Positions 34,646 to 43,994 of a stretch of 64,000 bases of DNA are shown here, one piece after another. Under the pieces are notes generated by a model. The model ran no database searches. It saw only the letters and a list, made by a program, of their open reading frames with translations, and was not told the DNA's origin. The stretch lies in assembly GCA_001897375.1 (NCBI GenBank), contig MKSU01000004.1:151603-215602 (forward strand), given 5' to 3'. How positions within the stretch are numbered: the stretch's first letter is position 1; every line of letters begins with the position of its first letter. The stretch is from Sphingomonas sp. 67-36 (lineage in GTDB: Bacteria > Pseudomonadota > Alphaproteobacteria > Sphingomonadales > Sphingomonadaceae). Both the position numbers and the translations under genes were made by a program.

Positions 34646-35060
34646 CCCGAACGGCGCGCCGGTGAAGCTTACCGCGCTTCCCCGCCCGCTGGTGGTCTAT
34701 TTCTATCCCAAGGACGACACGACGGGATGCACACGCGAGGCGCAGGATTTCTCCGCGCTCGCCGGCGATTTCGCCAAAGCCGGCGTGACGGTGCTGGGCG
34801 TGTCGAAGGACAGCCCCAAGCGCCACGCCAACTTCATCGCCAAATACGACCTGAAGGTGCCGCTGGCGAGCGATGAGGACGGTGCGGCCTGCGAGGCGTT
34901 CGGCGCGTGGGTGGAGAAATCGCTCTACGGCCGCAAATATATGGGCATCGAGCGCGCGACCTTCCTGTTCGGAAAGGACGGGAAGCTGATCCAAGTATGG
35001 CGCAAGGTGAAAGTGCCGGGCCATGCGGCGGCGGTGCTGGAGGCGGCGCGGGAAGTTTGA
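34614..35060 (+). CDS. BCP/PrxQ-type peroxiredoxin
   Basis: This 148-aa thiol peroxidase reduces hydroperoxides. The peroxidatic Cys39 lies in the motif P-x3-T-x2-C (PKDDTTGCTREAQDF). The resolving Cys usually five residues later is missing, so this is a one-Cys or distant-Cys version; the only other Cys is Cys91 (GAACEAFG). The length and the end (KVKVPGHAAAVLEAAREV) match bacterioferritin comigratory protein. Overlap with glnE by 32 nt suggests coupled expression. Confidence 0.92.
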   Translation: MDTIPDLTLVDPNGAPVKLTALPRPLVVYFYPKDDTTGCTREAQDFSALAGDFAKAGVTVLGVSKDSPKRHANFIAKYDLKVPLASDEDGAACEAFGAWVEKSLYGRKYMGIERATFLFGKDGKLIQVWRKVKVPGHAAAVLEAAREV

Positions 35061-35136
35061 AGGGCCAGGTTCGCCTGCAACCGTCAGGTCAGCGAAAGCT
35101 GATATCGCTATCGGAGTGCGACATGCCCGCCTTCTC

Positions 35137-35162
35137 GCCGGAGGAATGAGACTCCGGCTTTT
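35137..35162 (+). terminator. Intrinsic terminator-like hairpin after the peroxiredoxin gene
   Basis: A 7-bp perfect stem (35137-35143 with 35152-35158) with an 8-nt loop is followed by TTTT. It lies between the convergent peroxiredoxin and moaC genes. The surrounding 35061-35189 is otherwise empty and has the look of a short intergenic repeat unit. Confidence 0.55.
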
Positions 35163-35189
35163 GCCGGAAGGATGGTGACGGAGAAGCGC

Positions 35190-35675
35190 TCAGGAATCCG
35201 CGCTGCGATCGGCCTGCCAATCCCCGGATCGGCCTCCGCGCTTCTCCAGCAAACGTACCCCCTCGATCCGCATCGCGCGATCGAGTGCCTTCGCCATGTC
35301 GTAGATCGTCAGCAATGCCACCGAAACGGCGGTCAGCGCCTCCATTTCCACGCCGGTCTTGCCGTCTGTTGCGACGGTCGCGGTCGCCTCGACATGATCC
35401 TCGCCGACCGAAAGGTCGAGCGTGACGCGGGTAAGGGGCAAGGGGTGGCAGAGCGGGATCAACTCGCTCGTCCGCTTCGCCGCCATGATCCCGGCGATGC
35501 GCGCCACCGCCAGCACGTCGCCCTTCGCCACCGCGCCTTCGTGGATCGCTGCTGCCGTCTTGGGCAACATCATGATCCGCCCGGTCGCGACAGCCTCGCG
35601 CCGCGTCACCGTCTTGTCGCCCACATCGACCATGCGCGCCGCGCCCGCTTCGTCGATATGGGTAAGGCGCGTCAT
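35190..35675 (-). CDS. moaC: Cyclic pyranopterin monophosphate synthase MoaC
   Basis: This 161-aa enzyme converts the MoaA product to cPMP in molybdenum-cofactor synthesis. The motifs are [18 protein letters not shown], the active-site region [16 protein letters not shown] and [28 protein letters not shown] with the catalytic Lys/Asp near residue 130. Its start overlaps the trpC stop (ATGA), so it is expressed with the tryptophan genes. This odd functional pairing is known from other alphaproteobacteria. Confidence 0.95.
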   Translation of the reverse strand: MTRLTHIDEAGAARMVDVGDKTVTRREAVATGRIMMLPKTAAAIHEGAVAKGDVLAVARIAGIMAAKRTSELIPLCHPLPLTRVTLDLSVGEDHVEATATVATDGKTGVEMEALTAVSVALLTIYDMAKALDRAMRIEGVRLLEKRGGRSGDWQADRSADS

Positions 35676-36451
35676 CCGACCAGCGCCCGCGTCGCCGCCT
35701 CCACATCGGCCTGCCGCATCAGCGACTCGCCGATCAGGAAGCAGCGCACGCCGCGCGCTGCCATCTCGTCGAGATCTGCGCGGCTTTCGAGGCCGCTCTC
35801 GGCAACGAAGGTGCAGCCCGCCGGCGCGCGACCGACCAGTTCATAGGTGCGCGCAAAATCGACCGTGAAGTCCCTGAGATCGCGGTTGTTCACCCCGATC
35901 AGCCGCGACTTGAGCTTCAGCGCGCGCTCCAGTTCGTCGGCGTCGTGGACCTCGACCAGCACGTCCATGCCGCGCTCGATCGCCGCCGCCTCGATCTCGG
36001 CCAGCGCCACGTCGTCGAGCGCCGCCATGATAAGCAGGATGGCATCCGCGCCGATCGCCCGCGCCTCCGCCGCCTGCCATGGGTCGACCATGAAGTCCTT
36101 GCGCAGCACCGGCAGGTCGCAGGCGGCGCGCGCGGCGATCAGATAATCCTCCGACCCCTGGAAATATTGCGCGTCGGTGAGAACCGACAGACACGATGCG
36201 CCGCCCGCCTGATAGGCCCGGGCATGCGCCGGCGGATCGAAATCGGCGCGGATCAGGCCCTTGGACGGGCTGGCCTTCTTGATCTCCGCGACAAGGCCAT
36301 AGCCCGGCGCGCGATCCAGCGCGGCGCGGAAACTGCGGGGCGGAGTCTGTTCCCTCGCGCACGCATCGAGATCGGCGAGCGAGGCGCGGGCGCTCCGTTC
36401 GCGCACTTCCTCGCGCTTGGTGGCGAGGATCCGGTCGAGGATGTTGGTCAT
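35672..36451 (-). CDS. trpC: Indole-3-glycerol phosphate synthase TrpC
   Basis: This 259-aa TIM-barrel enzyme closes the indole ring in tryptophan synthesis. The features are [14 protein letters not shown], catalytic Lys in [41 protein letters not shown] and [16 protein letters not shown] 36451 overlaps the trpD stop (ATGA), so it was preferred over a GTG two codons earlier. Confidence 0.95.
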   Translation of the reverse strand: MTNILDRILATKREEVRERSARASLADLDACAREQTPPRSFRAALDRAPGYGLVAEIKKASPSKGLIRADFDPPAHARAYQAGGASCLSVLTDAQYFQGSEDYLIAARAACDLPVLRKDFMVDPWQAAEARAIGADAILLIMAALDDVALAEIEAAAIERGMDVLVEVHDADELERALKLKSRLIGVNNRDLRDFTVDFARTYELVGRAPAGCTFVAESGLESRADLDEMAARGVRCFLIGESLMRQADVEAATRALVG

Positions 36452-37437
36452 TTCCACGTGATCCAGCGATCGAGCAAGGCGCCGGCGGCGCCCGAATCGA
36501 TTGCCTCTGCGGCGCGCGCAGCGCCGGCTGTCAGTGTGCTTCCGCCCAGCGCCAGCGCAGCGGCGGCGTTGAGCAGCACCGCGTCGCGATAGGCGCCGTG
36601 CTCTCCGCTCAGCAGGCGGCGCAACGCGGCGGCATTATACGCCGGATCGCCGCCGTGGATCGTCGCTATCGGGTGGCGCGGCAGCCCGGCATCCTCCGGC
36701 GCGATCCGGTCAGGCAGCGCGACGCTCCCCACGGATACCGTGATCGTCGGGCCGGCCCCGGAAACCTCGTCCAGCCCTTCCTCGCCGGAGACGACCAGCG
36801 CCGCCTCCGCGCCCAACTCGGCCAGCGCGGCGGCATAGACCGGCGCATAGTCGGGTCGCGCAATGCCGATGAGCTGCCGCGAGACCCGCGCCGGGTTGGC
36901 GAGCGGCCCCATCAGGTTGAAGATCGTGCGCTTGCCGATGTGGCGACGGATCGGGGTGATCCGTTTCATCGCGGGATGGTGGGTCGCGGCGAACAGGAAG
37001 CAGATGCCAAGCTCGCCCAGCGTCTCCTCCGCCATCGCGCCGGCCCGCTCCATATCGAGGCCGAGCGCCTCCAGCGTGTCGGCGGCGCCGGCCTTGGACG
37101 AGGCGGCGCGGTTGCCGTGCTTGGCGACCGGCACCCCGCATGCCGCCACAACGAGGCTGACGGCGGTGGAGACGTTGAGCGTATGGTGCCCGTCGCCCCC
37201 CGTGCCGCATACGTCGATCGCATCGGCGGGGGCGTGGATCGGGATCATGCGATCACGCATCGCGCGGGCGGCCTCGGCGATCTCGGTGGCGGTCTCGCCG
37301 CGGTCGCTGAGCGCGATCAGGAAGTGCGCGATCGCCTCGTCGCTGGCGCGGCCGTCGAGGATATCGGCGAAGGCCCGCGCAGCATCCACGCGGCCGAGCG
37401 GCGCCGACGGATCAGGCAGCGGCGAGAAAGCCGTCAC
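36448..37437 (-). CDS. trpD: Anthranilate phosphoribosyltransferase TrpD
   Basis: This 329-aa enzyme joins PRPP to anthranilate. The glycine-rich PRPP motif is [46 protein letters not shown], followed by [27 protein letters not shown]. The N-terminal helices match the family ([22 protein letters not shown]). It overlaps both trpG and trpC by 4 nt. Confidence 0.96.
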   Translation of the reverse strand: MTAFSPLPDPSAPLGRVDAARAFADILDGRASDEAIAHFLIALSDRGETATEIAEAARAMRDRMIPIHAPADAIDVCGTGGDGHHTLNVSTAVSLVVAACGVPVAKHGNRAASSKAGAADTLEALGLDMERAGAMAEETLGELGICFLFAATHHPAMKRITPIRRHIGKRTIFNLMGPLANPARVSRQLIGIARPDYAPVYAAALAELGAEAALVVSGEEGLDEVSGAGPTITVSVGSVALPDRIAPEDAGLPRHPIATIHGGDPAYNAAALRRLLSGEHGAYRDAVLLNAAAALALGGSTLTAGAARAAEAIDSGAAGALLDRWITWK

Positions 37438-38003
37438 GCCGCGCCCGTCAGCTTCAGGAAATTGGCGAGCAGTGCGTGGCCGTGCTCGGTGGCGATGCTT
37501 TCCGGGTGAAATTGCACGCCATGGATCGGCAATTCGCGGTGTCGCAGGCCCATCACCGACCCGTCCGGCGCGGTGGCGTTGACCGCCAGCGCTTCCGGCA
37601 CGTCCTCGACGATCAGCGAATGATAGCGTGTCGCGGTGAAGGGCGAGGGGAGGCCGGAGAACACGCCCGTCCCGTCATGCGTCACCGGCGAGGTCTTGCC
37701 GTGCATCAGCCCGCCGCGCACCACGCGCCCGCCGAAATGCTGGCCGATCGACTGATGGCCGAGGCATACGCCGAGCAGCGGCCGCCCCGCTTCCGCGCAG
37801 GCGGCGACCAGATCGAGGCTGATCCCCGCCTCGTTGGGCGTGCACGGGCCAGGCGAGATCAGGAAACCGTCCGCGCCCGTCGCCAGCGCCTCCACCGCCG
37901 TCAACGCATCATTGCGCACCACTTCCACGCTGGCGCCCAGCTCCATCAGATAATGGACCAGATTCCAGGTGAAGCTGTCATAATTGTCGACGACAAGGAT
38001 CAT
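37434..38003 (-). CDS. trpG: Anthranilate/aminodeoxychorismate synthase glutamine amidotransferase TrpG
   Basis: This 189-aa class I amidotransferase supplies ammonia to TrpE (and possibly PabB). The catalytic Cys is in [16 protein letters not shown], and the His and Glu are in [15 protein letters not shown]. It begins [19 protein letters not shown], which fixes the start. trpE is not adjacent in the window; the gene heads the trpG-trpD-trpC-moaC run. Confidence 0.95.
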   Translation of the reverse strand: MILVVDNYDSFTWNLVHYLMELGASVEVVRNDALTAVEALATGADGFLISPGPCTPNEAGISLDLVAACAEAGRPLLGVCLGHQSIGQHFGGRVVRGGLMHGKTSPVTHDGTGVFSGLPSPFTATRYHSLIVEDVPEALAVNATAPDGSVMGLRHRELPIHGVQFHPESIATEHGHALLANFLKLTGAA

Positions 38004-38138
38004 CGCGGCCGCCTTACTCCATTCCGTCCGCATCGCAACGACTGTTGCGCTGCGGAAACATGAAGTAATCGGTTTGCGCGTTCAGCCGGGATACAAGCGG
38101 CGTGGATGACGTTGACCAGACACCGAGGAGACAAGGCC

Positions 38139-38621
38139 ATGTTCCGCCCCCTGATAACGGTCGCGCTTGCCGTCCTGCCGGCGGCTGCGCTGGCGGCGCA
38201 GGCGACGCAACAGGCTTCCCCGCCGCCGGCCGAAACCGTGCATCAGGAGACGCAGGCCGAAACCGGCAAGCCGCCGCACCGTATCCGCAGCGTGACTCTG
38301 ACGGGGAACGAGAAATGCCCGCCGTCCACCTCCGACGAGGTGGTGGTGTGCAACCATCTCGATCCCAACGAGCAGTTCCGCGTGCCGAAGGAATTGCGTC
38401 GTCCGCCGGAAGTGCCGGCGAAGAACCAGAGCTGGGTCAATCGCGCGCAAACGGTGGACGAGGTCGGTCGCACGGCCGGAGGCTTGCCCGATACCTGTTC
38501 GGCGGTCGGCAGCGGCGGGCAGACCGGCTGCGCGCAGATGAACGCGCGGCAATGGTATCTGGAGCGTCAGGCGATCAAGCGCGCCCAGCAGGAGGGCGCC
38601 AGCCCGCAGCCGCAGGATTGA
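38139..38621 (+). CDS. Exported protein of unknown function (160 aa)
   Basis: A signal peptide (MFRPLITVALAVLPAAALAAQA) is followed by a Gln/Pro-rich linker and a small domain with four Cys (NEKCPPSTSDEVVVCNHLDPNEQFRVPKELR and DTCSAVGSGGQTGCAQ), probably two disulfides. The C-P-x-S-x-D-E-x-V-V-C pattern and the PNEQFRIPK-like motif are known from unnamed sphingomonad exported proteins. No function can be assigned. The ribosome site gaggag is well placed. It is divergent from trpG and upstream of ccmF. Confidence 0.75.
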   Translation: MFRPLITVALAVLPAAALAAQATQQASPPPAETVHQETQAETGKPPHRIRSVTLTGNEKCPPSTSDEVVVCNHLDPNEQFRVPKELRRPPEVPAKNQSWVNRAQTVDEVGRTAGGLPDTCSAVGSGGQTGCAQMNARQWYLERQAIKRAQQEGASPQPQD

Positions 38622-38754
38622 TCGCGGGCGATCCCGTTCCCGCCTTGTGTCGCGCCGGTTCGTGTCGCAAGAGCGGCGCGGACAAGCGGGCGCGCCCGCC
38701 ACGGGATGAGTGAGATCAGGTGACGCTCGACACGACCGCGAGGAGGCCGGCCGC

Positions 38755-40704
38755 ATGACCGCCGAGGCAGGGCTCGCCGCCTTGTGGTTCGCCGCCGCGC
38801 TCGCCGCGCTGCAACTGGCGCTGGCGGGGCTTGCGGTGCGTCGGAAGGATGCGGCCTTGCTCGCCGCCGTCCGCCCCGTCGCGTTGGTGCAGGGAGTGAT
38901 GGCGGCGCTGGCGATGGCGGCGCTGATCACGGTGTTCTGCGTCTCCGACATGTCGGTCGCGCTGGTCGCCGAAAACAGCCATTCGGCCAAGCCGATGCTC
39001 TACAAGTTCGCGGGCGCGTGGGGGAACCACGAAGGCTCGATGCTGCTGTGGGTGACGATCCTCGGGCTGGCAGGTGGCGCGGTGGCGCTGCTCGAGCGGC
39101 GGCTGGACGAACGGACGCTGACCGCGACCCTGGGCGGGCAGGCGGCGATCGCGCTGGGCTTCTACGCCTTCCTGCTGTTCGCCTCCAATCCGTTTGCGCG
39201 GCTCGATCCGGCGCCGGCGGACGGGCAGGGGCTGAACCCGTTGTTGCAGGACCCGGGCCTCGCCTTCCACCCGCCGACGCTCTACATCGGCTATGTCGGC
39301 CTGTCGGTGGCCTTCTCCTTCGCGATCGGCGCGCTGGTGACGCGCGACGTCGGCCCGGCCTTCGCGCGGGCGATGCGACCGTGGGTGCTGGGCGCGTGGA
39401 TCTTCCTGACGATCGGCATCACGGCGGGCAGCTACTGGGCCTATTACGAACTCGGCTGGGGCGGGTGGTGGTTCTGGGACCCGGTGGAAAACGCGTCGCT
39501 GATGCCGTGGCTCGCCGCGACCGCCTTGCTCCATTCGGTGACGGTGCTGGCGACGCGCGACGGGCTGCGCGCGTGGACGGTGATGCTGGCGGTGGTCGCC
39601 TTCTCCATGTCGATGATCGGCACCTTCCTCGTCCGCTCGGGCATCCTTACCAGCGTCCACGCCTTCGCCGTCGACCCGGAGCGTGGGGCGTTCATCCTCG
39701 CGCTGCTGGCGATCTATATCGGCGGCGCGCTCACCCTGTTCGCGACGCGCGTCGGCACGGTGCGCGCGGGGAACACCTTCGAGCTGTTGAGCCGCGAAGG
39801 CGGGCTGGTGGCCAACAACCTCCTGCTCTCCGTGATTCTCGGCATCGTGCTGATCGGCACCTTCTACCCGATCGTCGCGGCGGCGATGGGGACGCAGCTT
39901 TCGGTCGGCGCACCGTTCTTCGACAGGACCGCGGGGCCGATCGCGCTGGTGCTGGTGGCGCTGATGACGGCCGGCCCGCTGCTGCGCTGGCGTCGCGACG
40001 AGGCGCAGGCGGTGCTGGAGCGGCTGATGTGGCCGATCGCCGCGACCCTGTTCACCGCCGCCGCCGTGGTGGTGCTGTCCGGCGGGATCGGCTGGATGCA
40101 GCTTGCCGGCCTGTCGCTGGCGGCGGGACTGGCGGTGGCGAGCGTCGCGCCCTTGTGGAAGCGCGACCTGCGCCGCGCGCCCTTGTTCCTCTATGGCATG
40201 GTCATCGCGCATCTCGGCATCGCCGTGAGCCTCGCCGGCATGGCCGCCTCGACCGCCTGGACGCAGGAGCGGCTGGTCGCCGCGCGCGTCGGCGAGCCGG
40301 TCAGTGTCGGGCCGTACAGCGTTACCTTCGAGGGCGTGAACCCGCTGATCGGCCCGAACTGGTCGGCGCTGGAGGCGCGGCTGGCGGTAAAGCGCGGCGA
40401 GGATGGCGAGACCTTCTACCTTCGCCCGCAATCGCGCTTCTTCTCCAACCCGCCGACCACCACCAGCGAGAGCGCGATCCAGACGGTGCTCGACGGCCAG
40501 CTCTACACCGTGCTCGGCCAGCCGGACGATGCGGGGCGATGGCAGCTTCGCCTGTGGTGGAAACCGCTGGTGACGCTGATCTGGTTCGGCGGCGCGCTGG
40601 TTGCGCTGGGCGGGGCGCTGTCGATGCTGGGGCATATCCTGCGCGAACGGCGCGCGGCGCGGCGCGCGCATGAGGCGGCGTTCCAATGGAGCGCTGGCGA
40701 GTGA
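38755..40704 (+). CDS. ccmF: Cytochrome c-type biogenesis protein CcmF
   Basis: This 649-aa integral membrane protein of the heme lyase complex joins heme to apocytochrome c. The tryptophan-rich heme-handling domain WGGWWFWDPVENASLMPWL is intact, as are NHEGSMLLWVTILGLAGG and the LNPLLQDPGLAFHPPTLYIGYVGL segment. About 14-15 membrane spans are seen. The ribosome site is gaggagg. ccmE normally comes just upstream in System I clusters but is absent here. The stop lies inside ccmG. Confidence 0.95.
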   Translation: MTAEAGLAALWFAAALAALQLALAGLAVRRKDAALLAAVRPVALVQGVMAALAMAALITVFCVSDMSVALVAENSHSAKPMLYKFAGAWGNHEGSMLLWVTILGLAGGAVALLERRLDERTLTATLGGQAAIALGFYAFLLFASNPFARLDPAPADGQGLNPLLQDPGLAFHPPTLYIGYVGLSVAFSFAIGALVTRDVGPAFARAMRPWVLGAWIFLTIGITAGSYWAYYELGWGGWWFWDPVENASLMPWLAATALLHSVTVLATRDGLRAWTVMLAVVAFSMSMIGTFLVRSGILTSVHAFAVDPERGAFILALLAIYIGGALTLFATRVGTVRAGNTFELLSREGGLVANNLLLSVILGIVLIGTFYPIVAAAMGTQLSVGAPFFDRTAGPIALVLVALMTAGPLLRWRRDEAQAVLERLMWPIAATLFTAAAVVVLSGGIGWMQLAGLSLAAGLAVASVAPLWKRDLRRAPLFLYGMVIAHLGIAVSLAGMAASTAWTQERLVAARVGEPVSVGPYSVTFEGVNPLIGPNWSALEARLAVKRGEDGETFYLRPQSRFFSNPPTTTSESAIQTVLDGQLYTVLGQPDDAGRWQLRLWWKPLVTLIWFGGALVALGGALSMLGHILRERRAARRAHEAAFQWSAGE

Positions 40705-41228
40705 GGCGCTGGCTGCTCTGGCTGCCGCTCGCCCTGCTGCTGGTGGTGCTGGCCTTCGCCGCGCGCGAGTTGATGAAGCCGTCCGACCGCACCGTCTATT
40801 CGGCGATGGTCGGGCAGCCGGTGCCGGATTTCGATCTCCCCTCGCTCGTGCCGGGCAAGCCGGGGCTGTCCGCCGCTGCCTTGCGCTCCGGCCAGCCGCG
40901 CCTGCTCAATGTCTTCGCGAGCTGGTGCATCCCGTGCATCGCCGAAGCGCCGCAACTGATGCGGCTGAAGGCGATGGGCGTGCCGATCGACGCCATCGCG
41001 ATCCGCGACACCGGCCCGGCGGTCGGCGGCTTCCTCGCGCGTTACGGCGATCCTTATCGTGCGATCGGTGACGACAAGATCAGTCAGGTGCAGCTCTCGC
41101 TCGGCTCGTCTGGCGTGCCGGAGACGTTCGTCATCGATGGCGCGGGGAAGATCGTGAAACAGCACGTCGGCGACATCCGCGCCGATGACGTGGACGTCAT
41201 CTATCAGGCGTGGCGGAACGCGCGATGA
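40686..41228 (+). CDS. ccmG: Periplasmic thiol:disulfide interchange protein CcmG/DsbE
   Basis: This 180-aa membrane-anchored thioredoxin keeps the apocytochrome or CcmH Cys pair reduced. A hydrophobic N-terminal helix (WLLWLPLALLLVVLAFAA) is followed by the thioredoxin fold with active site W-C-I-P-C in ASWCIPCIAEAP. The VPETFVIDGAGKIV segment is the cis-Pro region. The ATG at 40686 overlaps ccmF by 19 nt; a GTG at 40701 giving a 4-nt overlap is an equally good start. Confidence 0.93.
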   Translation: MERWRVRRWLLWLPLALLLVVLAFAARELMKPSDRTVYSAMVGQPVPDFDLPSLVPGKPGLSAAALRSGQPRLLNVFASWCIPCIAEAPQLMRLKAMGVPIDAIAIRDTGPAVGGFLARYGDPYRAIGDDKISQVQLSLGSSGVPETFVIDGAGKIVKQHVGDIRADDVDVIYQAWRNAR

Positions 41229-41641
41229 GACGCGCGGCGATCCTCGCGCTGCTCGCCGCCGCCGCGCCGGTAGCGGCGGATTCGGGGCTGCCTCCAGCGG
41301 CGCTCGCCTATACGCAGCTTCGCGATCCGGCGCAGGAGGCGGAGGCCAAGGCGCTGATGGAAACGATCCGCTGCGTCGTCTGTCAGGGACAGTCGGTCGC
41401 CGACAGCGACGCCGACATGGCGGGAGACATGCGCGCGCTGATCCGCCAGCGCATCGCCGCCGGGGAAAAGCCGCAGGCGATCCGCAAATGGCTGATCGCG
41501 CGCTACGGCGACTATATCACTTACGATCCTCCGCTCTCCGGCGCGACCTTGCCATTGTGGCTCGCGCCGATCCTGCTGCTCGTGCTGGGCGCATGGGTGG
41601 CGCGGGGCAGTTTCCGCCGCCGCAAGCGCCGCTCCGAATAA
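41225..41641 (+). CDS. ccmH: Cytochrome c maturation protein CcmH
   Basis: This is a 138-aa CcmH/CcmL-type protein. A signal peptide (MRRAAILALLAAAAPVAA) precedes the domain with the redox pair R-C-V-V-C-Q (IRCVVCQGQSVADSDADMA). A C-terminal membrane anchor follows (LPLWLAPILLLVLGAWVA) with a basic tail. It presents the apocytochrome to CcmF. It overlaps ccmG by ATGA. A separate TPR protein CcmI is not seen downstream. Confidence 0.93.
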   Translation: MRRAAILALLAAAAPVAADSGLPPAALAYTQLRDPAQEAEAKALMETIRCVVCQGQSVADSDADMAGDMRALIRQRIAAGEKPQAIRKWLIARYGDYITYDPPLSGATLPLWLAPILLLVLGAWVARGSFRRRKRRSE

Positions 41642-41715
41642 GGCTGGATTCTCCCGCCACTCTCCCATAGCCTGCGCTGCAAAACAAAAGTTACGTAGCA
41701 AGGAGAGACGGGCTT

Positions 41716-42927
41716 ATGGGCCAGAAGCTTCGATTCGGCACGTTCATCGCGCCGTTCCATCCGTTGCGCGAAAATCCCACGCAGGCGCTGGAGCGCGATC
41801 TCGATCTGGTCGTCCACCTCGACAAGCTCGGCTATGACGAAGCATGGATCGGCGAGCATCATTCCGCCGGCTATGAGCTGATCGCCAGCCCGGAATTGTT
41901 CATCGCCTTCGCTGCGGAGCGCACGAAGCGCATCCGGCTCGGCACCGGCGTCTCCTCGCTGCCCTATCACCATCCGCTGATGCTGGCGGACCGCATCAAC
42001 CAGCTCGATCACATGACGCGCGGGCGGGTGATGTTCGGCGTCGGGCCGGGCGCGCTTCCCTCCGACGCCTTCATGATGGGTATCCCGGTGGCGAAGCAAC
42101 GCGACCGGATGGACGAGGCGCTCGACGTGCTCGTGCCCTTGCTGCGCGGCGAGACGGTGACGAAGAAGACCGACTGGTTCGAGCTGGCCGAGGCGCGGCT
42201 CCAGATGACACCCTATACCAAGCCGTCGGTGGAGATCGCGGTGGCGAGCCAGGTGTCGCCCACCGGCGCACAGGCGGCGGGGCGGCATGGCGTCGGCATC
42301 CTTTCGATCGGCGCGACGCAGACCGGCGGGTTCAACGCGCTCGCTTCCAACTGGGCGATCGCGGAGGAGGTGGCGAAGGAGAGCGGCCGCATCATGAATC
42401 GCGACGGCTGGCGGCTGGTCGGTCCGATGCATGTTGCCGCGACGCGCGAGGAGGCGCGGGCGCAGGTGCGCTTCGGGATCGAGGACTGGCTCTATTACTT
42501 CCGCGAGGTCGCCGCGCTGCCACTCGCGCCGACCGAGGGCGATCCGATCGACGCTTTGGTCAACAACGGCATGGCGGTGGTCGGCACCCCGGAGGACGCG
42601 ATCGCGCAGATCGAGCGGCTCCGGCAGCAATCGGGCGGGTTCGGCGCGTTCCTGACGCTCGACACCAACTGGGCGGAATGGGACGCCAAGAAAAAATCCT
42701 ATGAGCTGATCGCCCGCTACGTGATGCCGAAGTTCCAGGACGCGAACGGGAATCGCGACGCCTCGCTGGCCTGGGCGCGCGACAACCGCCCGCGCTTCAT
42801 CGGCGAGGCGCAGGCGGCGGTCGGCGCGCGCGTCGCGCAGCATATCCAGCAGAAGGGGACGGAGAATATCCGCCCCGAAATCCTCGCGGCGATGGGCCTC
42901 GACAAGAAGACGGACGCGGCGGAATGA
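41716..42927 (+). CDS. LLM-class flavin-dependent monooxygenase (limonene 1,2-monooxygenase-like)
   Basis: This is a 403-aa bacterial luciferase-fold enzyme that uses reduced flavin and O2. The N-terminal segment LRFGTFIAPFHP...LVVHLDKLGYDEAWIGEHHSAGYELIASPELFIA and the strand RIRLGTGVSSLPYHHPLMLADRINQLDHMTRGRVMFGVGPG are typical. The closest well-known relatives by pattern are limonene 1,2-monooxygenases. It is the first gene of a four-gene run with 4-nt overlaps. The ribosome site aaggagag lies 8 nt before the ATG. A dedicated flavin reductase is not in the window. Confidence 0.88.
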   Translation: MGQKLRFGTFIAPFHPLRENPTQALERDLDLVVHLDKLGYDEAWIGEHHSAGYELIASPELFIAFAAERTKRIRLGTGVSSLPYHHPLMLADRINQLDHMTRGRVMFGVGPGALPSDAFMMGIPVAKQRDRMDEALDVLVPLLRGETVTKKTDWFELAEARLQMTPYTKPSVEIAVASQVSPTGAQAAGRHGVGILSIGATQTGGFNALASNWAIAEEVAKESGRIMNRDGWRLVGPMHVAATREEARAQVRFGIEDWLYYFREVAALPLAPTEGDPIDALVNNGMAVVGTPEDAIAQIERLRQQSGGFGAFLTLDTNWAEWDAKKKSYELIARYVMPKFQDANGNRDASLAWARDNRPRFIGEAQAAVGARVAQHIQQKGTENIRPEILAAMGLDKKTDAAE

Positions 42928-43994
42928 GGGCGGTCGTTCGCCGCGGCCCGGCGCTGGTGCTGGACCATATGCCGGAGCCGACGCCCGGCGCCGGGCAGGT
43001 GCTGGCGCGCACCCTGTGCTGCGGCATCTGCGGTTCCGACCTGCACGCGGTGCATTCGATGGAGAAGATGGTCGAGCTTGGCCGCCGCACCGGGGAGCCG
43101 GCGCTGATCGATCCGGCGAAGGATATCGTCTTCGGCCATGAATTCTGCGCCGAGATAATCGATCACGGGCCGGGCACCGATCGGCGGCTGAAGCCCGGCA
43201 CCCGCGTCTTGACCGTGCCGGTGATCGCCTCCCCGGCGGGATTCGAGACGGTTGGCTATTCCAATCTCTTCCCCGGCGGTTTCGCCGAAGCGATGGTGCT
43301 GACCGAGCAGATGCTGCTGCCGGTGCCCAACGGGCTGAGCGACGTTCAGGCGGCGATGACCGAGCCGTTCGCGGTCGGCGAACATGCCGTGGCGGAAAGC
43401 GACGCGGGGCCGGATACGGTGAACCTCGTCGTCGGCTGCGGCCCCGTCGGCCTTGCGGTGATCGCGGCGCTCAAGGCGCGCGGGCTGGGACCGGTGATCG
43501 CGTCGGACTATTCGCCCGCCCGCCGCAAGGTGGCGGAAGCGTTCGGCGCGGATATCGTGATCGATCCGGCGGCGGAAAATCCCCATGCCCGCTGGAGTGC
43601 GCTCGGCGTGCCGCATTCGCGCACCGAGCGATCGGTGCTGGCGATGACCGGCAGGCAGGGCAAACGCGCGATCGTGTTCGAATGCGTCGGCGTGCCGGGC
43701 GTGATCCAGTCGCTGATCGAGGCGGTGCCGGTCGGCGCGCAGATCCTCGTCGTCGGCGTCTGCATGCAGACCGACGCGATCGAGCCGTTCCTGTGCATCA
43801 ACAAGAGTCTCGAGCTGAAATTCGTACTCGGCTACACGCCGGAGGAGTTCGCCGCCACGCTCCACCATATCGCCGAAGGGACGATCGACGTGCTGCCGGC
43901 GATCACCTCGGAGGTCGGGCTGGGCGGTGTGGCTGACGCCTTCCGCGCGCTTGGCGACCCGGAGGCGCAATGCAAGGTGGTGGTGCGGCCATGA
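42924..43994 (+). CDS. Zinc-binding MDR-family alcohol dehydrogenase
   Basis: This is a 356-aa dehydrogenase. The catalytic-zinc ligands are in CCGICGSDLHAV and FGHEFCAEI, and the NAD(P)-binding Rossmann motif is VVGCGPVGLAVIAALKARG. The four-Cys structural-zinc lobe that usually follows the GHE motif is missing: no Cys cluster lies between residues 80 and 110. It probably oxidises an alcohol made by the monooxygenase/epoxide hydrolase steps. ATGA overlaps join it to both neighbours. Confidence 0.88.
   Translation: MRAVVRRGPALVLDHMPEPTPGAGQVLARTLCCGICGSDLHAVHSMEKMVELGRRTGEPALIDPAKDIVFGHEFCAEIIDHGPGTDRRLKPGTRVLTVPVIASPAGFETVGYSNLFPGGFAEAMVLTEQMLLPVPNGLSDVQAAMTEPFAVGEHAVAESDAGPDTVNLVVGCGPVGLAVIAALKARGLGPVIASDYSPARRKVAEAFGADIVIDPAAENPHARWSALGVPHSRTERSVLAMTGRQGKRAIVFECVGVPGVIQSLIEAVPVGAQILVVGVCMQTDAIEPFLCINKSLELKFVLGYTPEEFAATLHHIAEGTIDVLPAITSEVGLGGVADAFRALGDPEAQCKVVVRP

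Noticed and set aside
38004..38138. Possible trp leader peptide/attenuator and an EcfG promoter (GGAAA...CGTT)
   Set aside because: No Trp-rich short frame is present upstream of trpG, and the spacing between GGAAA and CGTT is 20 nt, too long for EcfG.
38716..40686. 656-aa minus-strand open frame opposite ccmF
   Set aside because: CcmF motifs are intact on the plus strand; the opposite frame is His/Arg/Gln-rich and without a family pattern.
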